Positions 1 to 8,482 of a stretch of DNA of 64,000 bases are shown here, piece after piece. How positions within the stretch are numbered: position 1 is the stretch's first letter; the number at the start of each line of letters is the position of its first letter. Origin of the DNA: Desulfoluna limicola (GTDB lineage: Bacteria; Desulfobacterota; Desulfobacteria; Desulfobacterales; Desulfolunaceae); contig NZ_AP024488.1 in assembly GCF_021654575.1 (NCBI RefSeq), positions 3,991,501-4,055,500 on the forward strand, given 5' to 3'. The notes under the pieces were generated by a model. It was not told the origin of the DNA and did no database searches. It worked only from the letters and a program-made list of their open reading frames with translations. The position numbers were made by a program, and so were the translations under genes.

Positions 1-590
1 CTGCAAAGCGCCTGAAGTCCATCAAGGGAAACAACACCCCTGCTGTCATCGTGGTGGTCTACGGCAACCGCCACTACGACGATGCCCTCATGGAGTTGAA
101 AAAACTGGCAGAAGGATCAGGGTTTGTGATCGTCGCCGCAGCCGCTTTCATCGGGGAACACTCCTACTCCAGCCCCGAAAAACCCGTTGCGGCAGGCCGC
201 CCCGATGGTGAGGACAAACACGCAGCCAGACAGTTCGGAGCACAGGTTAAGACAAAGCTCAACGCGGCAAGAGACCTTTCGGGGCTTCCCCCCCTGGACC
301 TCCCCGGCACCCTTCCCGAAGGGCCCTACATGGGACCGTCCAACATCGCGCCCGAGACCGACCCCGAACTCTGCACCCTCTGCGGGCAATGCGCCGAGTG
401 CTGCCCCACAGGCGCCATCACGGTATCAGAGGCAATAACCACCGACGCCTCCCTCTGCACCTTCTGCTGCGCATGCCTGAAGACCTGTCCGGAAGATGCT
501 ATTCGCATCGGCTTCCCAAAGGTCCTGGAAAAGGTGGACCTTCTCTACACCCACTGCCAGGCACGCCGGGAGCCAGAGCTCTTTTTGTAA
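1..590 (+). CDS. EFR1-type flavodoxin/ferredoxin, 3' part only
   Basis: This is the 3' part of a gene that begins before the window: the frame is already open at base 3, and the first start-like codon (GTG at 51) lies inside a conserved fold. The visible N-terminal stretch (VVVYGNRHYDDAL, then FVIVAAAAF) fits the end of a flavodoxin-like domain. A linker follows, then two [4Fe-4S] cysteine sets of the form CxxCxxCxxxCP at about 372-404 and 456-488. Flavodoxin plus two clusters is the layout of EFR1-family proteins of anaerobes, thought to move electrons between FMN and iron-sulfur partners in the cytoplasm. The electron partner cannot be deduced from this window. The product call is firm; the physiological role is inference. 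Confidence 0.85.
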   Translation, partial: AKRLKSIKGNNTPAVIVVVYGNRHYDDALMELKKLAEGSGFVIVAAAAFIGEHSYSSPEKPVAAGRPDGEDKHAARQFGAQVKTKLNAARDLSGLPPLDLPGTLPEGPYMGPSNIAPETDPELCTLCGQCAECCPTGAITVSEAITTDASLCTFCCACLKTCPEDAIRIGFPKVLEKVDLLYTHCQARREPELFL

Positions 591-605
591 GAGACGAGAA
601 AAAAT

Positions 606-779
606 GCCTCCGGCGACCCTGCCGGGGGCTAAACCTTTTAAAAGGTTTAACAAATAGGTCTTAAACAAATGTCCTTGGATAATTTCCGTACGAAAGGTGG
701 AGGTGATTTGGCCCGAGGAACGAGGGGCAAAACGCATCCGTAACCTGCTTTCAAGGTGGCACACCTTGCCGCCGGAGGC
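606..779. repeat. Family A intergenic element, full copy
   Basis: Starts with a variant of GCCTCCGGCGGC (606) and ends with GCCGCCGGAGGC (768-779). It contains the CCCTGCCGGGGG hairpin, an AAACCTTTTAAAAGGTTT palindrome, and the AAGGTGxxxCACCTT-type hairpin next to the right end. It begins 16 bp after the upstream stop codon and is followed by GCTTTTT. Confidence 0.85.
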
Positions 780-833
780 AGCTTTTTAGGTGCTGAATAG
801 TTACCAAAGCTCAATACCTGTAGTGAATTCTAT

Positions 834-905
834 TCACAGGCGAAGCCTGTCAGCAAATATAATCGGCCAGAGAAACGAAGGCCGGTAGCATTCGCGAACC
901 TGGAG
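834..905. repeat. Family A fragment, half element
   Basis: Matches the half element with the CAGGCGAAGCCTG hairpin, the GGCC...AACGAAGGCC stem and the ATTCGCGAACCTGG end. The stem is CAGGC/GCCTG here where most copies have CGGGC/GCCCG, a paired change. In this copy the sequence reads TATAAT at 858-863, so the repeat may supply a -10 box to the gene at 911. The rest of the 591-910 gap shows nothing else. Confidence 0.7.
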
Positions 906-910
906 CAACC

Positions 911-1600
911 ATGAAAGTCCACCACCTGCAGCATGTGTCTTTTGAAGGCCTCGGCAGCATGGAGACGGTTTTAAAAAAGAACGGACACACCCTCACCGCC
1001 ACTCACCTCTATCGGGGTGAAAGCCTGCCCCCACTGGACACCATTGACCTTCTCATCGTCATGGGCGGTCCCATGGGCGTCTATGATGATGAGGAGTACC
1101 CCTGGCTCAAACCGGAAAAGCGGTTTATCAGATCTGCAATCGACGCAGGGAAAAAAATTCTCGGAATCTGCCTGGGTGCCCAACTTTTGGCGGATGCTCT
1201 CGGGGCCAAGGTGACGCGCAACCACCACCGGGAGATCGGCTGGTTTCCCATCGTCCGGCATGCCGACATGGAGTCCTCACAATTCAAAGAGATCCTCCCG
1301 GCACAGACCCACGCCTTCCACTGGCACGGCGATACCTTTGAAATCCCCGAGGGGGCTCAGCTCCTCGCATCGAGCATGGCATGCCTCAATCAGGGATTCA
1401 TTTTTAATGACCGCATCGTGGCCCTTCAGTTTCATCTGGAAACAACCCCTGCCTCGGCGGCCCTCCTTATCGAAAACGGACGGCATGAGCTGGAGGACGC
1501 GCCCTTCGTCCAAACGGAAGAGGCCATGCTCTCCGATGCCACACGCTTTGAGGTCATCAACGGCCTCATGGCAAGGGTTCTGGACGCTCTGACGTCCTAA
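911..1600 (+). CDS. Class I glutamine amidotransferase
   Basis: A 229-residue stand-alone class I glutamine amidotransferase domain, cytoplasmic. The nucleophile elbow GICLGAQ places the catalytic cysteine at residue 87, and QFHLE supplies His175 and Glu177, so the hydrolytic triad is complete. An MGGPMG motif near residues 51-56 fits the oxyanion region of the GMP-synthase-like subgroup. The length is normal for that subgroup, which has no attached synthetase domain. Such proteins release ammonia from glutamine or act on gamma-glutamyl compounds, and the substrate here is not evident. It lies alone between a repeat-filled gap and a convergent gene, so there is no operon to help. The start is the first ATG after the repeat. 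Confidence 0.85.
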   Translation: MKVHHLQHVSFEGLGSMETVLKKNGHTLTATHLYRGESLPPLDTIDLLIVMGGPMGVYDDEEYPWLKPEKRFIRSAIDAGKKILGICLGAQLLADALGAKVTRNHHREIGWFPIVRHADMESSQFKEILPAQTHAFHWHGDTFEIPEGAQLLASSMACLNQGFIFNDRIVALQFHLETTPASAALLIENGRHELEDAPFVQTEEAMLSDATRFEVINGLMARVLDALTS

Positions 1601-1616
1601 GTAAAGCCCCTCATAA

Positions 1617-1647
1617 CCGGGAAGGCCCGTTGCAAGGGGCCTCCCGG
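1617..1647. terminator. Stem-loop between convergent genes
   Basis: CCGGGAAGGCCC pairs with GGGGCCTCCCGG around a short loop, with one bulge. It lies in the 87-bp gap between the amidotransferase and the convergent RMD1 gene. There is no T-run on either side, so an intrinsic terminator is only a guess. Confidence 0.35.
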
Positions 1648-1687
1648 ACAGGGGGAAAATGACGTCATGGGATGAGATTCGTTCTGT

Positions 1688-2488
1688 TTAGAGGAGTCGG
1701 GAGATGAAGAGGTCGGCTACCTCGATGGCGATCAAAAGGATAATGATCCACTCGAGGCGCGAGCTCTCCCGGTTGTGGGAGAGTTCCGAAAACACCTGAA
1801 TATGGCTTTCAATGGTGTTGAGACGGGTGGAAATCCCTTTCTGACGAAAGGGAAGATCAAAATAGTCGGTTAGGCCTGTATCCAATCGCTCCAAGTCTTG
1901 GTTTTCCCAGACAATGGTGGAGACATCAAACACATAGACACAGCTGATGATCCGGTTGTGAGTATTGAGGGCCCGGCCGATCAACTCCTGGATTCGGCGC
2001 TTCCCTAACGCAAGTCGCCCTGTCCGCTCCAGTTGGACCGCCATATCCCCTAAGCCCTCCAGGAGCTGTTCAATCTCCCCACTGAAATAACGAATAGCCA
2101 CGCTGCGGGCCATGATACGCATCACGACCCTCACCCCGTTCGCATCAAGCTCCGGCACCGCCACATCGTCAAACCCGAATCGGAAGGGCTCCCCCGGGCA
2201 GATCCGGACATCAAGATCCTCCCGCAGCCGTTCCACCAACGGCTGAAGGCTGTACCCCGATAAGAGGTTAAGGATCTGGGTTACCTCGGCATCGTTCAAC
2301 CCGCATACTACCACCACCCCATAATTAAAGAGGTGCACGTAGCCGTCAGCCCCCACGGCGTAAAAAACCTCACGGGAGGTACTGTGGAGAAGGGTGGCAG
2401 AAAAATCCGCTCTGAAGCGGGGGATATCCACCTGATCGGAAATGTGAAACGCGACAAAGGAGAGAGTCTGGGGCGTGTCGTTGACCAT
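1688..2488 (-). CDS. RMD1/DUF155 family protein
   Basis: A 266-residue protein of the RMD1 (DUF155) family. It shows the hallmark C-terminal segment: SHNRESSRLEWIII runs straight into a hydrophobic stretch near residues 245-262 that can form one membrane anchor. The yeast relatives sit in mitochondrial or vacuolar membranes (Rmd1, Rmd8, Mrx10), and bacterial members have no settled function. The frame is open further upstream. I start at the ATG at 2488 because AGGA lies 8 bases before it and the conserved region begins soon after. The extra upstream 44 residues look unlike the family. It is convergent with the amidotransferase and divergent from the ferredoxin gene at 2859. Confidence 0.8.
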   Translation of the reverse strand: MVNDTPQTLSFVAFHISDQVDIPRFRADFSATLLHSTSREVFYAVGADGYVHLFNYGVVVVCGLNDAEVTQILNLLSGYSLQPLVERLREDLDVRICPGEPFRFGFDDVAVPELDANGVRVVMRIMARSVAIRYFSGEIEQLLEGLGDMAVQLERTGRLALGKRRIQELIGRALNTHNRIISCVYVFDVSTIVWENQDLERLDTGLTDYFDLPFRQKGISTRLNTIESHIQVFSELSHNRESSRLEWIIILLIAIEVADLFISRLL

Positions 2489-2858
2489 CGTTGTGTCCTG
2501 TTGAAATATTGGGTTCCTCGCTTGCCGGGGCCAGCTAAAAAACACCATAATGGCACCCCCATGAAAAGTCACGATTAAAAAGGCCGCTTGCCCCCTGTTT
2601 TTACACCAAATACATGCCACTCCTCCACCCCTTGCATCCCCTTGGCCCCAGGGGGGACCTCAATCTAAAATAACCGGGATAAAACAGGCCATTACACCCA
2701 GCATCCGATGTCCTCTCAAGAGCCCGTTTGCACCCGTGCCGAGCCCTGCCCCACTGATATCCTTTCCCATGACTTTCCAGACCTCAACCCTTCATGATAA
2801 ACTGAAAGAAATCACCCTGTCCCTGCCCCCCACCCACCCCGAGCCAGGAGACCCTTCC

Positions 2859-4139
2859 ATGGCACATCACACCTTGAAGACCGCATACCGCGAGTTGGCT
2901 AATCGCTTGAACCGCTTTCCCCAGGGAGCGCCGGCATCGGAACGGCTTTTTCAAATTCTGGCCATGCTTTTCAGTAAAGAAGAGGCAGAACTTGTCTCCC
3001 TGATCCCCATCAAACCTTTTACAGTGGATAAAGCAGCCTTCATCTGGAAGATGAAGGTCGCAAAAGCTCAAAACATCCTGGACACCCTTGCTGACCGGGC
3101 GATTCTGGTGGATATGGAGCAAAACGGCGTCCAACATTACGTCCTCCCCCCTCCCATGGCCGGTTTTTTTGAGTTCTCTCTTATGCGTGTTCGAGGAAAC
3201 CTCGACCAGAAAGTCCTCAGCGAGCTCTTTTACGACTACATGAATGTGGAAGAGGACTTTATCCGGGAGCTCTTCACACGGGGGGAAACCCGGCTGGGGC
3301 GAGTCTTCGTCCAGGAGCGCACCCTGTCGCCGGAAAACGCCCTGCATGTACTGGACTACGAACGGGCCACGGAAGTCATTAAAACAGCCGACCATATCGG
3401 GGTGGGGGTGTGCTACTGCCGTCACAAAATGCAGCACGTGGGCAGGGACTGCGATGCCCCCAAGAACATCTGCATGACCTTCAACACCACCGCCGCCTCC
3501 CTCATCAAGCACGGCCATGCCCGCTCCATGGAAACGCAAGGGTGCCTCGATCTCCTGGAAACCGCGTACGGCCACAACCTGGTTCAGTTCGGTGAAAATG
3601 TCCGGCAGCGGGTGAATTTCATCTGCAACTGCTGCGGATGCTGCTGCGAAGCCATGATTGCCGCCCGCCGGTTTGCCATACTGCACCCCGTCCACACCAC
3701 CGCCTTTATCCCTGTGCTTGATGAGTCGACATGCACCGGGTGTGGGAAATGCGCAACGGCCTGCCCCGTTGCGGCCATGACCCTGGTGACGGCAAACGAT
3801 CCCGCAGATCACCGGAAAAAAGTGGCGCGCCTCAATGAGGATCTTTGCCTTGGATGCGGCGTCTGTGTGCGGACGTGTGCAAAGGGTTCCCTAAGCCTCA
3901 AATCACGCCCGTCAAGGATCATCATCCCTCGGGATGCCATGCACAGAACGGTTGTCATGGCCATCGAGCGGGACAAACTCCAACACCTTATTTTTGACAA
4001 CCGGGTCCTGTTCAGCCATCGGGCACTGGCGGCCCTTCTCGGGGTCATCCTGAAACTTCCGCCCATAAAGCAACTCCTCGCCAACCGACAGATCAAGTCC
4101 CATTACCTTGAAGCGCTGCTTGCCAGGCAACAACGTTGA
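2859..4139 (+). CDS. Multi-cluster 4Fe-4S ferredoxin with helical N-terminal domain
   Basis: A 426-residue cytoplasmic iron-sulfur protein. The N-terminal ~120 residues look like a winged-helix-type fold (FSKEEAELVSLIPIKPF...). They are followed by a cysteine-containing middle with CYCRHKM, a very cysteine-rich NCCGCCCE motif, and two classical CxxCxxCxxxC sets (CTGCGKCATACP and CLGCGVCVRTCA). The same layout is common in sulfate-reducing Desulfobacterota, usually annotated only as a 4Fe-4S binding protein; the reaction is unknown. I start at ATG 2859 because AGGAG lies 8 bases before it. The frame extends upstream to GTG 2736, but with no ribosome site and a proline-rich leader. The cluster-binding call is firm and the function open. 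Confidence 0.82.
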   Translation: MAHHTLKTAYRELANRLNRFPQGAPASERLFQILAMLFSKEEAELVSLIPIKPFTVDKAAFIWKMKVAKAQNILDTLADRAILVDMEQNGVQHYVLPPPMAGFFEFSLMRVRGNLDQKVLSELFYDYMNVEEDFIRELFTRGETRLGRVFVQERTLSPENALHVLDYERATEVIKTADHIGVGVCYCRHKMQHVGRDCDAPKNICMTFNTTAASLIKHGHARSMETQGCLDLLETAYGHNLVQFGENVRQRVNFICNCCGCCCEAMIAARRFAILHPVHTTAFIPVLDESTCTGCGKCATACPVAAMTLVTANDPADHRKKVARLNEDLCLGCGVCVRTCAKGSLSLKSRPSRIIIPRDAMHRTVVMAIERDKLQHLIFDNRVLFSHRALAALLGVILKLPPIKQLLANRQIKSHYLEALLARQQR

Positions 4140-4145
4140 AAGCAT

Positions 4146-4167
4146 CCCCGGACCTGCCGGTCCGGGG
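4146..4167 (+). terminator. Stem-loop after the ferredoxin gene
   Basis: CCCCGGAC and GTCCGGGG form a perfect 8-bp stem around a 6-base loop, 6 bases after the stop codon. There is no T-run, so it may act as an mRNA 3' end stabiliser rather than an intrinsic terminator. Confidence 0.45.
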
Positions 4168-4235
4168 CCTTGACACCCTTACGCCCTTGACCTATGATTC
4201 GCACCAATAACTGCAACCTCAAAAAGGAGTAAATC

Positions 4236-4580
4236 ATGAAAAAGGCGATTGTCGTTGGATGCGGGTCGTATATGGATGCGGGCTACGGTTGCCCCGGAGA
4301 GTGGCGATGTCTCAAGGCGGCAGGCCTCGGTGACGGCAAGTTTGCAGAGCCCACCCATGTGGTCGGTTTCGTGAAGTGCGAGTGCCCCGGACGCGCCGCA
4401 GCCCCCAACGTCGGCATGACCATCAAGCTCTCTGAAATCAAGCCCGACGCCATCTACCTGAGCAGCTGCATGGCCGGCGCCAAGCCCGACTGCCCCTACT
4501 CCACCCCGGAAGAAAAAGCGAAATACATCGAAGAAAAAACAGGCATTCCCGTCATCCTCGGCACCCACGAATATAAATAA
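4236..4580 (+). CDS. CGGC domain-containing protein
   Basis: A 114-residue cysteine-rich protein of the CGGC family, a predicted metal-binding domain found mostly in anaerobes. Cysteines fall in GCGSY, GYGCPGEWRC, KCECPGR, SSCMAG and DCPY, the spacing expected for this family. The small Rossmann-like pattern (KAIVVGCG at the start, IPVILGTHEY at the end) is also typical. The start is clear, with AAAAAGGAG 7 bases before the ATG. It follows the multi-cluster ferredoxin in the same direction with about 95 bases between, so they could be co-transcribed, although the stem-loop in between argues for partial separation. No reaction is known for the family. Confidence 0.8.
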   Translation: MKKAIVVGCGSYMDAGYGCPGEWRCLKAAGLGDGKFAEPTHVVGFVKCECPGRAAAPNVGMTIKLSEIKPDAIYLSSCMAGAKPDCPYSTPEEKAKYIEEKTGIPVILGTHEYK

Positions 4581-4587
4581 AAGTCCT

Positions 4588-4688
4588 GCCTCCGGCGGCC
4601 AGGGGCTGTGCCCCTGGACCCCAGGTTCGAGAATGCTCCGGCCTTCGTTCCTCAGGCCAATCACATTCTCTGATGGGCTTCGCCCATG
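4588..4688. repeat. Family A element, CCAGGGGC-hairpin type
   Basis: Begins 8 bp after the CGGC gene stop with GCCTCCGGCGGC. It has the perfect hairpin CCAGGGGC/GCCCCTGG (4599-4617), the TTCGTTCCTCAGG loop module and a terminal GATGGGC/GCCCATG hairpin. Here the last stem has T-A where most copies have C-G. The rest of the gap up to 5049 holds a small CCCGAA/TTCGGG hairpin near 4760-4778 and the promoter at 4982. Confidence 0.85.
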
Positions 4689-4981
4689 TCCAACCCTCTT
4701 TCAGGCTCTGACATGATGCGCGTTATTTGATTCATTGAGGCACAGCCGCCTCTGAAGAGCCCGAAAGGCACTTCGGGGTTTTGCCCAAATGCTGAGCCCT
4801 ATAGGTGTCGGAACGTCACGTGACGTTGGCGGAATAAATTCGGCTCTCAATTTTTTGAAAAACGAATCAAAAATACTCCGATTTTCGCCTTTCTGTTCTC
4901 CTCGAACCACGGTGAACAGAAAGGCTTGGTTCACAACGTCCCCCTTCTTTCATCCGCCCCAGCCTCTCTTCATGTATCTTC

Positions 4982-5010
4982 TTACAGAAACATCCGGACT
5001 GTGGTATAAC
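4982..5010 (+). promoter_or_regulatory. Probable sigma-70 promoter of the TrpR-like gene
   Basis: TTACAG (4982-4987), a 17-base spacer and TATAAC (5005-5010) give a good vegetative promoter, predicting a transcript start about 33 bases before the GTG at 5050. I see no clear TrpR operator palindrome over it. Confidence 0.5.
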
Positions 5011-5049
5011 TCAGGCTTCAAGAGTCACCTTTACCCATGGAGTTGCATT

Positions 5050-5328
5050 GTGAAAGAGGCCTACAACGAGTTTTTAAGTGTACTTGCGGAAACCACCGAC
5101 CCGGAAAAGCTGCGGCTTTTCCTGGATGAAATTCTCACGCCCAAGGAGCGCAATGACGTGGCCATGCGCTGGCAACTTATGGTGGAACTCCATCAGGGCC
5201 AGACCCAGCGAAGCATCGCCAAGCGCCACAAAATCAGCCTCTGCAAAATCACCCGGGGCTCGAAAATCCTCAAAACCGAAGACTCCTTCACCGCCAACGC
5301 CCTCAAGCAAAAACACCCCGAAAAATAG
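5050..5328 (+). CDS. TrpR/YerC-type DNA-binding protein
   Basis: A 92-residue protein matching the Trp repressor fold: the helical core LFLDEILTPKERNDVAMRW, then the helix-turn-helix region around QGQTQRSIAKRHKISLCKIT and the closing RGSKILK. Family members bind operator DNA as dimers, and E. coli TrpR needs tryptophan. This protein could instead be of the YerC/YecD branch, whose ligand is not established. I start at GTG 5050, which has GGAG 7 bases upstream and a promoter 40 bases upstream. The frame runs back to 4789, but that extension crosses the promoter and looks non-coding. No tryptophan genes are nearby, so the target is unknown. Confidence 0.8.
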   Translation: MKEAYNEFLSVLAETTDPEKLRLFLDEILTPKERNDVAMRWQLMVELHQGQTQRSIAKRHKISLCKITRGSKILKTEDSFTANALKQKHPEK

Positions 5329-5432
5329 CGAGGTGAGCCACCTCGAAAGCTGGTCAGGTTCGCGAATGCTCTCCCCCCTCGTTTCTCGGTGTGGTCACAT
5401 TCGCTGACGGGCTATGCCCGTGGAGGATGGTG
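5329..5432. repeat. Family A chimeric element
   Basis: Directly after the TrpR-like stop: a GAGGTG/CACCTC hairpin and GAAAGC module joined to the ATTCGCTGACGGGC/GCCCGTGG end of the other subtype. The leading GCCTCCGGCGGC is missing. Confidence 0.7.
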
Positions 5433-5567
5433 ACGGCACCACCAGGCCGTACCACTCCCAATTACGTCTCTGCTTCATAGATAACCTTATAGATGGGCAC
5501 GCTTCGCTTTGCCCACCCTACACCTTTGGTGCCTCCATATTTTATTGCCAGTAACCATTCAGCTTGT

Positions 5568-5752
5568 GCCTCCGGTGGCCCTGCCGGGGGCCAAACTTTT
5601 GCCTGATCTAAGTGCTGGGTTTGACAAACAGGTTCAGTCTCTGTCTTCAGGTTTACACTAAAATCAAAAGCGAATGTGATTTGCCCCGAGGAACGAGGGG
5701 TAAAGCGCAATCGCAACCTGCTTTCAAGGTGGCACACCTTGCCGCCGGAGGC
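5568..5752. repeat. Family A intergenic element, full copy
   Basis: Runs from GCCTCCGGTGGC to GCCGCCGGAGGC (5741-5752), 185 bp. Inside are the CCCTGCCGGGGG hairpin, a long middle segment, the TTGCCCC...GGGG-type stem and the AAGGTG/CACCTT hairpin. It lies between the convergent TrpR-like gene and tupC. The flanking 5433-5567 shows nothing. Confidence 0.85.
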
Positions 5753-5798
5753 ACACTTCATAGATGACGATTCTGAATCACCGCCCGTTGTCAGAAAC

Positions 5799-5888
5799 CA
5801 CGGGCGCAGCCCGTCAGCGAATGCGATGGCCTGAGGAACGAAGGCCAGGAGCATTCGCGAACCTGGGGTCAAGGGGCTCAGCCCCTTG
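5799..5888. repeat. Family A half element abutting tupC
   Basis: Contains the ACGGGC/GCCCGT hairpin, the GGCC...AACGAAGGCC stem and the AAGGGGCTCAGCCCCTT hairpin. It ends two bases from the tupC stop codon, so it would be transcribed as the 3' end of the tup mRNA. Confidence 0.8.
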
Positions 5889-5890
5889 TT

Positions 5891-6895
5891 TTAGAGCCAT
5901 TGAAGTGAGGACAGGGGGTAGGTTACCCGGACGATGTCGCCCGGTTCCGGAGCCTTGCTAACGGGGCAGGAAAGAGTGATGGGAAACCCGGCGCCGATGA
6001 GGGTCACCTGGGCTTTGCTGTGGCCTTTTCGCCGGGCCACTTCGCGCACTTCGGCGTCAAACCCGGCATGTTGATCATTGGCGTCCCCCCCAAGCTGCAG
6101 AAGGCGTTCGGGGACGGCGGCCACGGCATCCGGGTCGGGAGGTTCGGACACGGCAATGACACCGCCGTCTTCACCACGTTTCAGCCAGGCTCCGGAGTGA
6201 GGGTCCCGCTCAAAGGGGCCAAAAAGCATCAAGCCCATCTTCTCTTCCACGGATTTTCCCCTGAAAAAAAAGAGCATCTCATCGCTGACATCTGCAAGCC
6301 AGGCAGCATCATGGCTGGTGAGGATCACTGTCTTTCCAGGCTTTGAGGCAAAGGCGAGGATGGCCTGACGGATAAGAAATGAGCTTGCCGCATCCACGCT
6401 GGCGGTGGGCTCGTCCAGAATCAACACCTCGGGATCGAGGATCAGGCGGGCTGCCAGGGCCACCCGTTGGGCCTCCCCACCGGAGAGTTCATGGCGATGA
6501 CGGCCGGCAAATTTATCAAAATCGAGCCCCACCTGGGAGAGGGCCGCGCTGACCCGCTGCGCCACGTCCGTGCGATCTTTTTTGACGTTGAGCCCGTAAC
6601 TGACATTTTTAAACACGCTGCGGTTCATCAGAAAAGGCGTCTGGGGCATCAGGGTTACCCGGTAACGCACGGCAGGGGAAAAAGGCCGTTCTTCCCGTCC
6701 CTCAAAGAGAACCCGGCCTTCGTCCGGAGGCTCGATAAAGGAAAGAAGCTTCAACAGGGTGCTCTTGCCGCTGCCGTTGGGCCCGGCAATGCCCGTCACA
6801 CGGCCCTTGGGAATGGAAAGGGTGCATCGATCCAGGGCACGGGATTGATCATAACATCGCGACACCTGATCAAGGGTATAAAGAGCTCCGTCCAT
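5891..6895 (-). CDS. tupC: Tungstate ABC transporter ATP-binding protein
   Basis: A 334-residue ABC ATPase. The Walker A motif GPNGSGKST, the signature LSGGEAQRVALA, Walker B VLILDEP and the switch histidine in LTSHD are all intact in the first ~215 residues. The last ~110 residues form a separate domain ending in a TOBE-like beta segment (AQVTLIGAGFPITLSCPV...), which in molybdate and tungstate transporters can sense the oxyanion. It would sit on the cytoplasmic face and power uptake through TupB. The gene begins 2 bases after tupB ends, so the two are translationally linked. The tungstate assignment rests on the neighbouring TupA-like binding protein. Close alternatives are molybdate or a related oxyanion. 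Confidence 0.82.
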   Translation of the reverse strand: MDGALYTLDQVSRCYDQSRALDRCTLSIPKGRVTGIAGPNGSGKSTLLKLLSFIEPPDEGRVLFEGREERPFSPAVRYRVTLMPQTPFLMNRSVFKNVSYGLNVKKDRTDVAQRVSAALSQVGLDFDKFAGRHRHELSGGEAQRVALAARLILDPEVLILDEPTASVDAASSFLIRQAILAFASKPGKTVILTSHDAAWLADVSDEMLFFFRGKSVEEKMGLMLFGPFERDPHSGAWLKRGEDGGVIAVSEPPDPDAVAAVPERLLQLGGDANDQHAGFDAEVREVARRKGHSKAQVTLIGAGFPITLSCPVSKAPEPGDIVRVTYPLSSLQWL

Positions 6896-6897
6896 GC

Positions 6898-7584
6898 TTA
6901 CCTCCTGAAAACCGACACACTGACGTTCACCACCAGCGCAATGGCCAGAAGCACAAGGCCGAGGGCGATGCCTTCGGCAAACATTCCCTTGCCCGTCTCA
7001 AGGGCAATGGCGGTGGTGATGGTGCGGGTGTGCCACTTGATGTTGCCCCCCACCATCATGGAGATGCCCACCTCGGTCATCACCCGGCCCATGGCCGTCA
7101 TGGCCGCGGCCACAATCCCGTAGCGAACTTCCCAGAGGGTGGTAAGGAAGAGCTGACGTTTGTCAGCTCCCAATGAAATCAAGGTGAGTCTCAGCCCTTT
7201 GTCCAGGCTGTCGAGGGTTGATGCGGTCAGTGCTGTGATGACAGGAAGGGCCAGGATGGTCTGGCCCACGGAGATGGCGGGAATCGTGAAAAGAAGGCCC
7301 AACCCGCCCAGCGGCCCCCGATTGGAGAGGAACGCATAAACCAGCAAGCCGATGAAGACTGTCGGAAGGGCCAACATTGTATCCACGATGGTACGTGCCG
7401 TCTTCTTGCCCCGGAACTCATAGTATCCGAGGCAGAATCCGGCGGGCACCCCGATGACCAGGGACATGCCCATGGAAAGAAGTGCCGCTTTAAGCGTTGT
7501 GGTGACTGCAGAAAGGGTTTGGGGATCCCCCTGGATCAACAGAACCAGAGCCCGATAAAATCCATCAACAATAAAATCCACCAC
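6898..7584 (-). CDS. tupB: Tungstate ABC transporter permease
   Basis: A 228-residue inner-membrane permease with about five to six hydrophobic helices. It has the cytoplasmic coupling loop typical of the binding-protein-dependent family (SLGADKRQLFLTTLWEVRYG, followed by AAAMTAMGRVMTEVGISMMVGGN). That loop and the length match TupB/WtpB-type permeases that carry tungstate across the inner membrane. The gene lies between tupA (34 bases upstream) and tupC (2 bases downstream) in one operon. Nothing is truncated. The call as an oxyanion permease is strong, and tungstate over molybdate follows from the TupA partner. Confidence 0.85.
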   Translation of the reverse strand: MVDFIVDGFYRALVLLIQGDPQTLSAVTTTLKAALLSMGMSLVIGVPAGFCLGYYEFRGKKTARTIVDTMLALPTVFIGLLVYAFLSNRGPLGGLGLLFTIPAISVGQTILALPVITALTASTLDSLDKGLRLTLISLGADKRQLFLTTLWEVRYGIVAAAMTAMGRVMTEVGISMMVGGNIKWHTRTITTAIALETGKGMFAEGIALGLVLLAIALVVNVSVSVFRR

Positions 7585-7618
7585 ACCTCCTTGACGTGTG
7601 CAAAGCCACTATGAATGG

Positions 7619-8449
7619 CTATCCCTTATTGGCATTGGGAATAAAAAGCGGCTTGCCGAGGAGTCGGAACCTGGCAATGAGATCCTGGGCTTTGTCGCTG
7701 GACATCCAGGCGGAAAACGCCTCAGCCAGATCTTTTTTGGCCTTTGGGCAGTTCCCGCTGTTCAAAATCAGCACGCTGTACTGGTTTTTCAGGATCATCC
7801 CCCCTTCGACGATGACATCCAAGGGGGGGGTGCCGCCATGCTTATGGCTGTATTTGATATAGGTACCGCGGTCGGTCATGGTGTAACCGCCACGCTCGGC
7901 TGTAATGTTCAAGGTGGAGAGCATACCCTGGCCGGTCTGAACGTACCAGGCCTCTTTTTCTGGGAGGGGCCCGCCAGCCGCTTTCCAGAGGAGCTTCTCC
8001 TTCTTGTTGGTACCGGAGTTGTCGCCGCGGCTCACGAAGGTCTTGTGCCCGTCACGGAGGGTGGCAAGGGCCTTTTCGACGTCCATCCCTTTTACGCCCG
8101 CCGGATCCGCTTTGGGGCCGACAATGACAAAATCGTTGAACATAATCTCTTTGCGGGATTCGGCGTACCCGTCTTTGATGTACTTCTTCTCTGCAGGGGG
8201 TGCATGGACGAGGAGCACATCCACGTCACAGTTCATCCCCAGCTTCAGGGCTTTACCGGTGCCCACGGAAGTCCACTTCAGCTCGATGCCGGTGTCCTTG
8301 GTAAATTCAGGAGCCAGGTAATCAAGGAGCCCGGTGTTGTCGGTGCTGGTGGTAGTGGCCATCATCAGTGCTTTTGCGTGGACACTTCCCGCCACGGCAA
8401 TGGCGGCCACAAGGGCGAGAATTCCAGTTACAAATCGTTTCTTCATCAT
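7619..8449 (-). CDS. tupA: Tungstate-binding periplasmic protein
   Basis: A 276-residue periplasmic binding protein with a clear signal peptide (KKRF, a hydrophobic run, then AGSVHA). The mature part opens with MMATTTSTDNTGLLDYL and contains LLVHAPPAEKKY, both hallmarks of TupA proteins that bind tungstate with high affinity. The TTTS and VHAP segments are known to line the anion site. I use ATG 8449, which has AGGGA about 10 bases upstream; ATG 8458 is also possible. It is the first gene of tupABC and lies downstream of a regulator gene in the same direction. Tungsten supply fits anaerobes with tungsten formate dehydrogenases or aldehyde oxidoreductases, none of which is in this window. Confidence 0.9.
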   Translation of the reverse strand: MMKKRFVTGILALVAAIAVAGSVHAKALMMATTTSTDNTGLLDYLAPEFTKDTGIELKWTSVGTGKALKLGMNCDVDVLLVHAPPAEKKYIKDGYAESRKEIMFNDFVIVGPKADPAGVKGMDVEKALATLRDGHKTFVSRGDNSGTNKKEKLLWKAAGGPLPEKEAWYVQTGQGMLSTLNITAERGGYTMTDRGTYIKYSHKHGGTPPLDVIVEGGMILKNQYSVLILNSGNCPKAKKDLAEAFSAWMSSDKAQDLIARFRLLGKPLFIPNANKG

Positions 8450-8482
8450 CAGAGTCATTTCCCTTTGGTGTGGTTGTTCCAA

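Noticed and set aside
4789..5049. An 87-residue N-terminal extension of the TrpR-like frame
   Set aside because: It contains the promoter, has no ribosome site, and the fold begins after the GTG at 5050.
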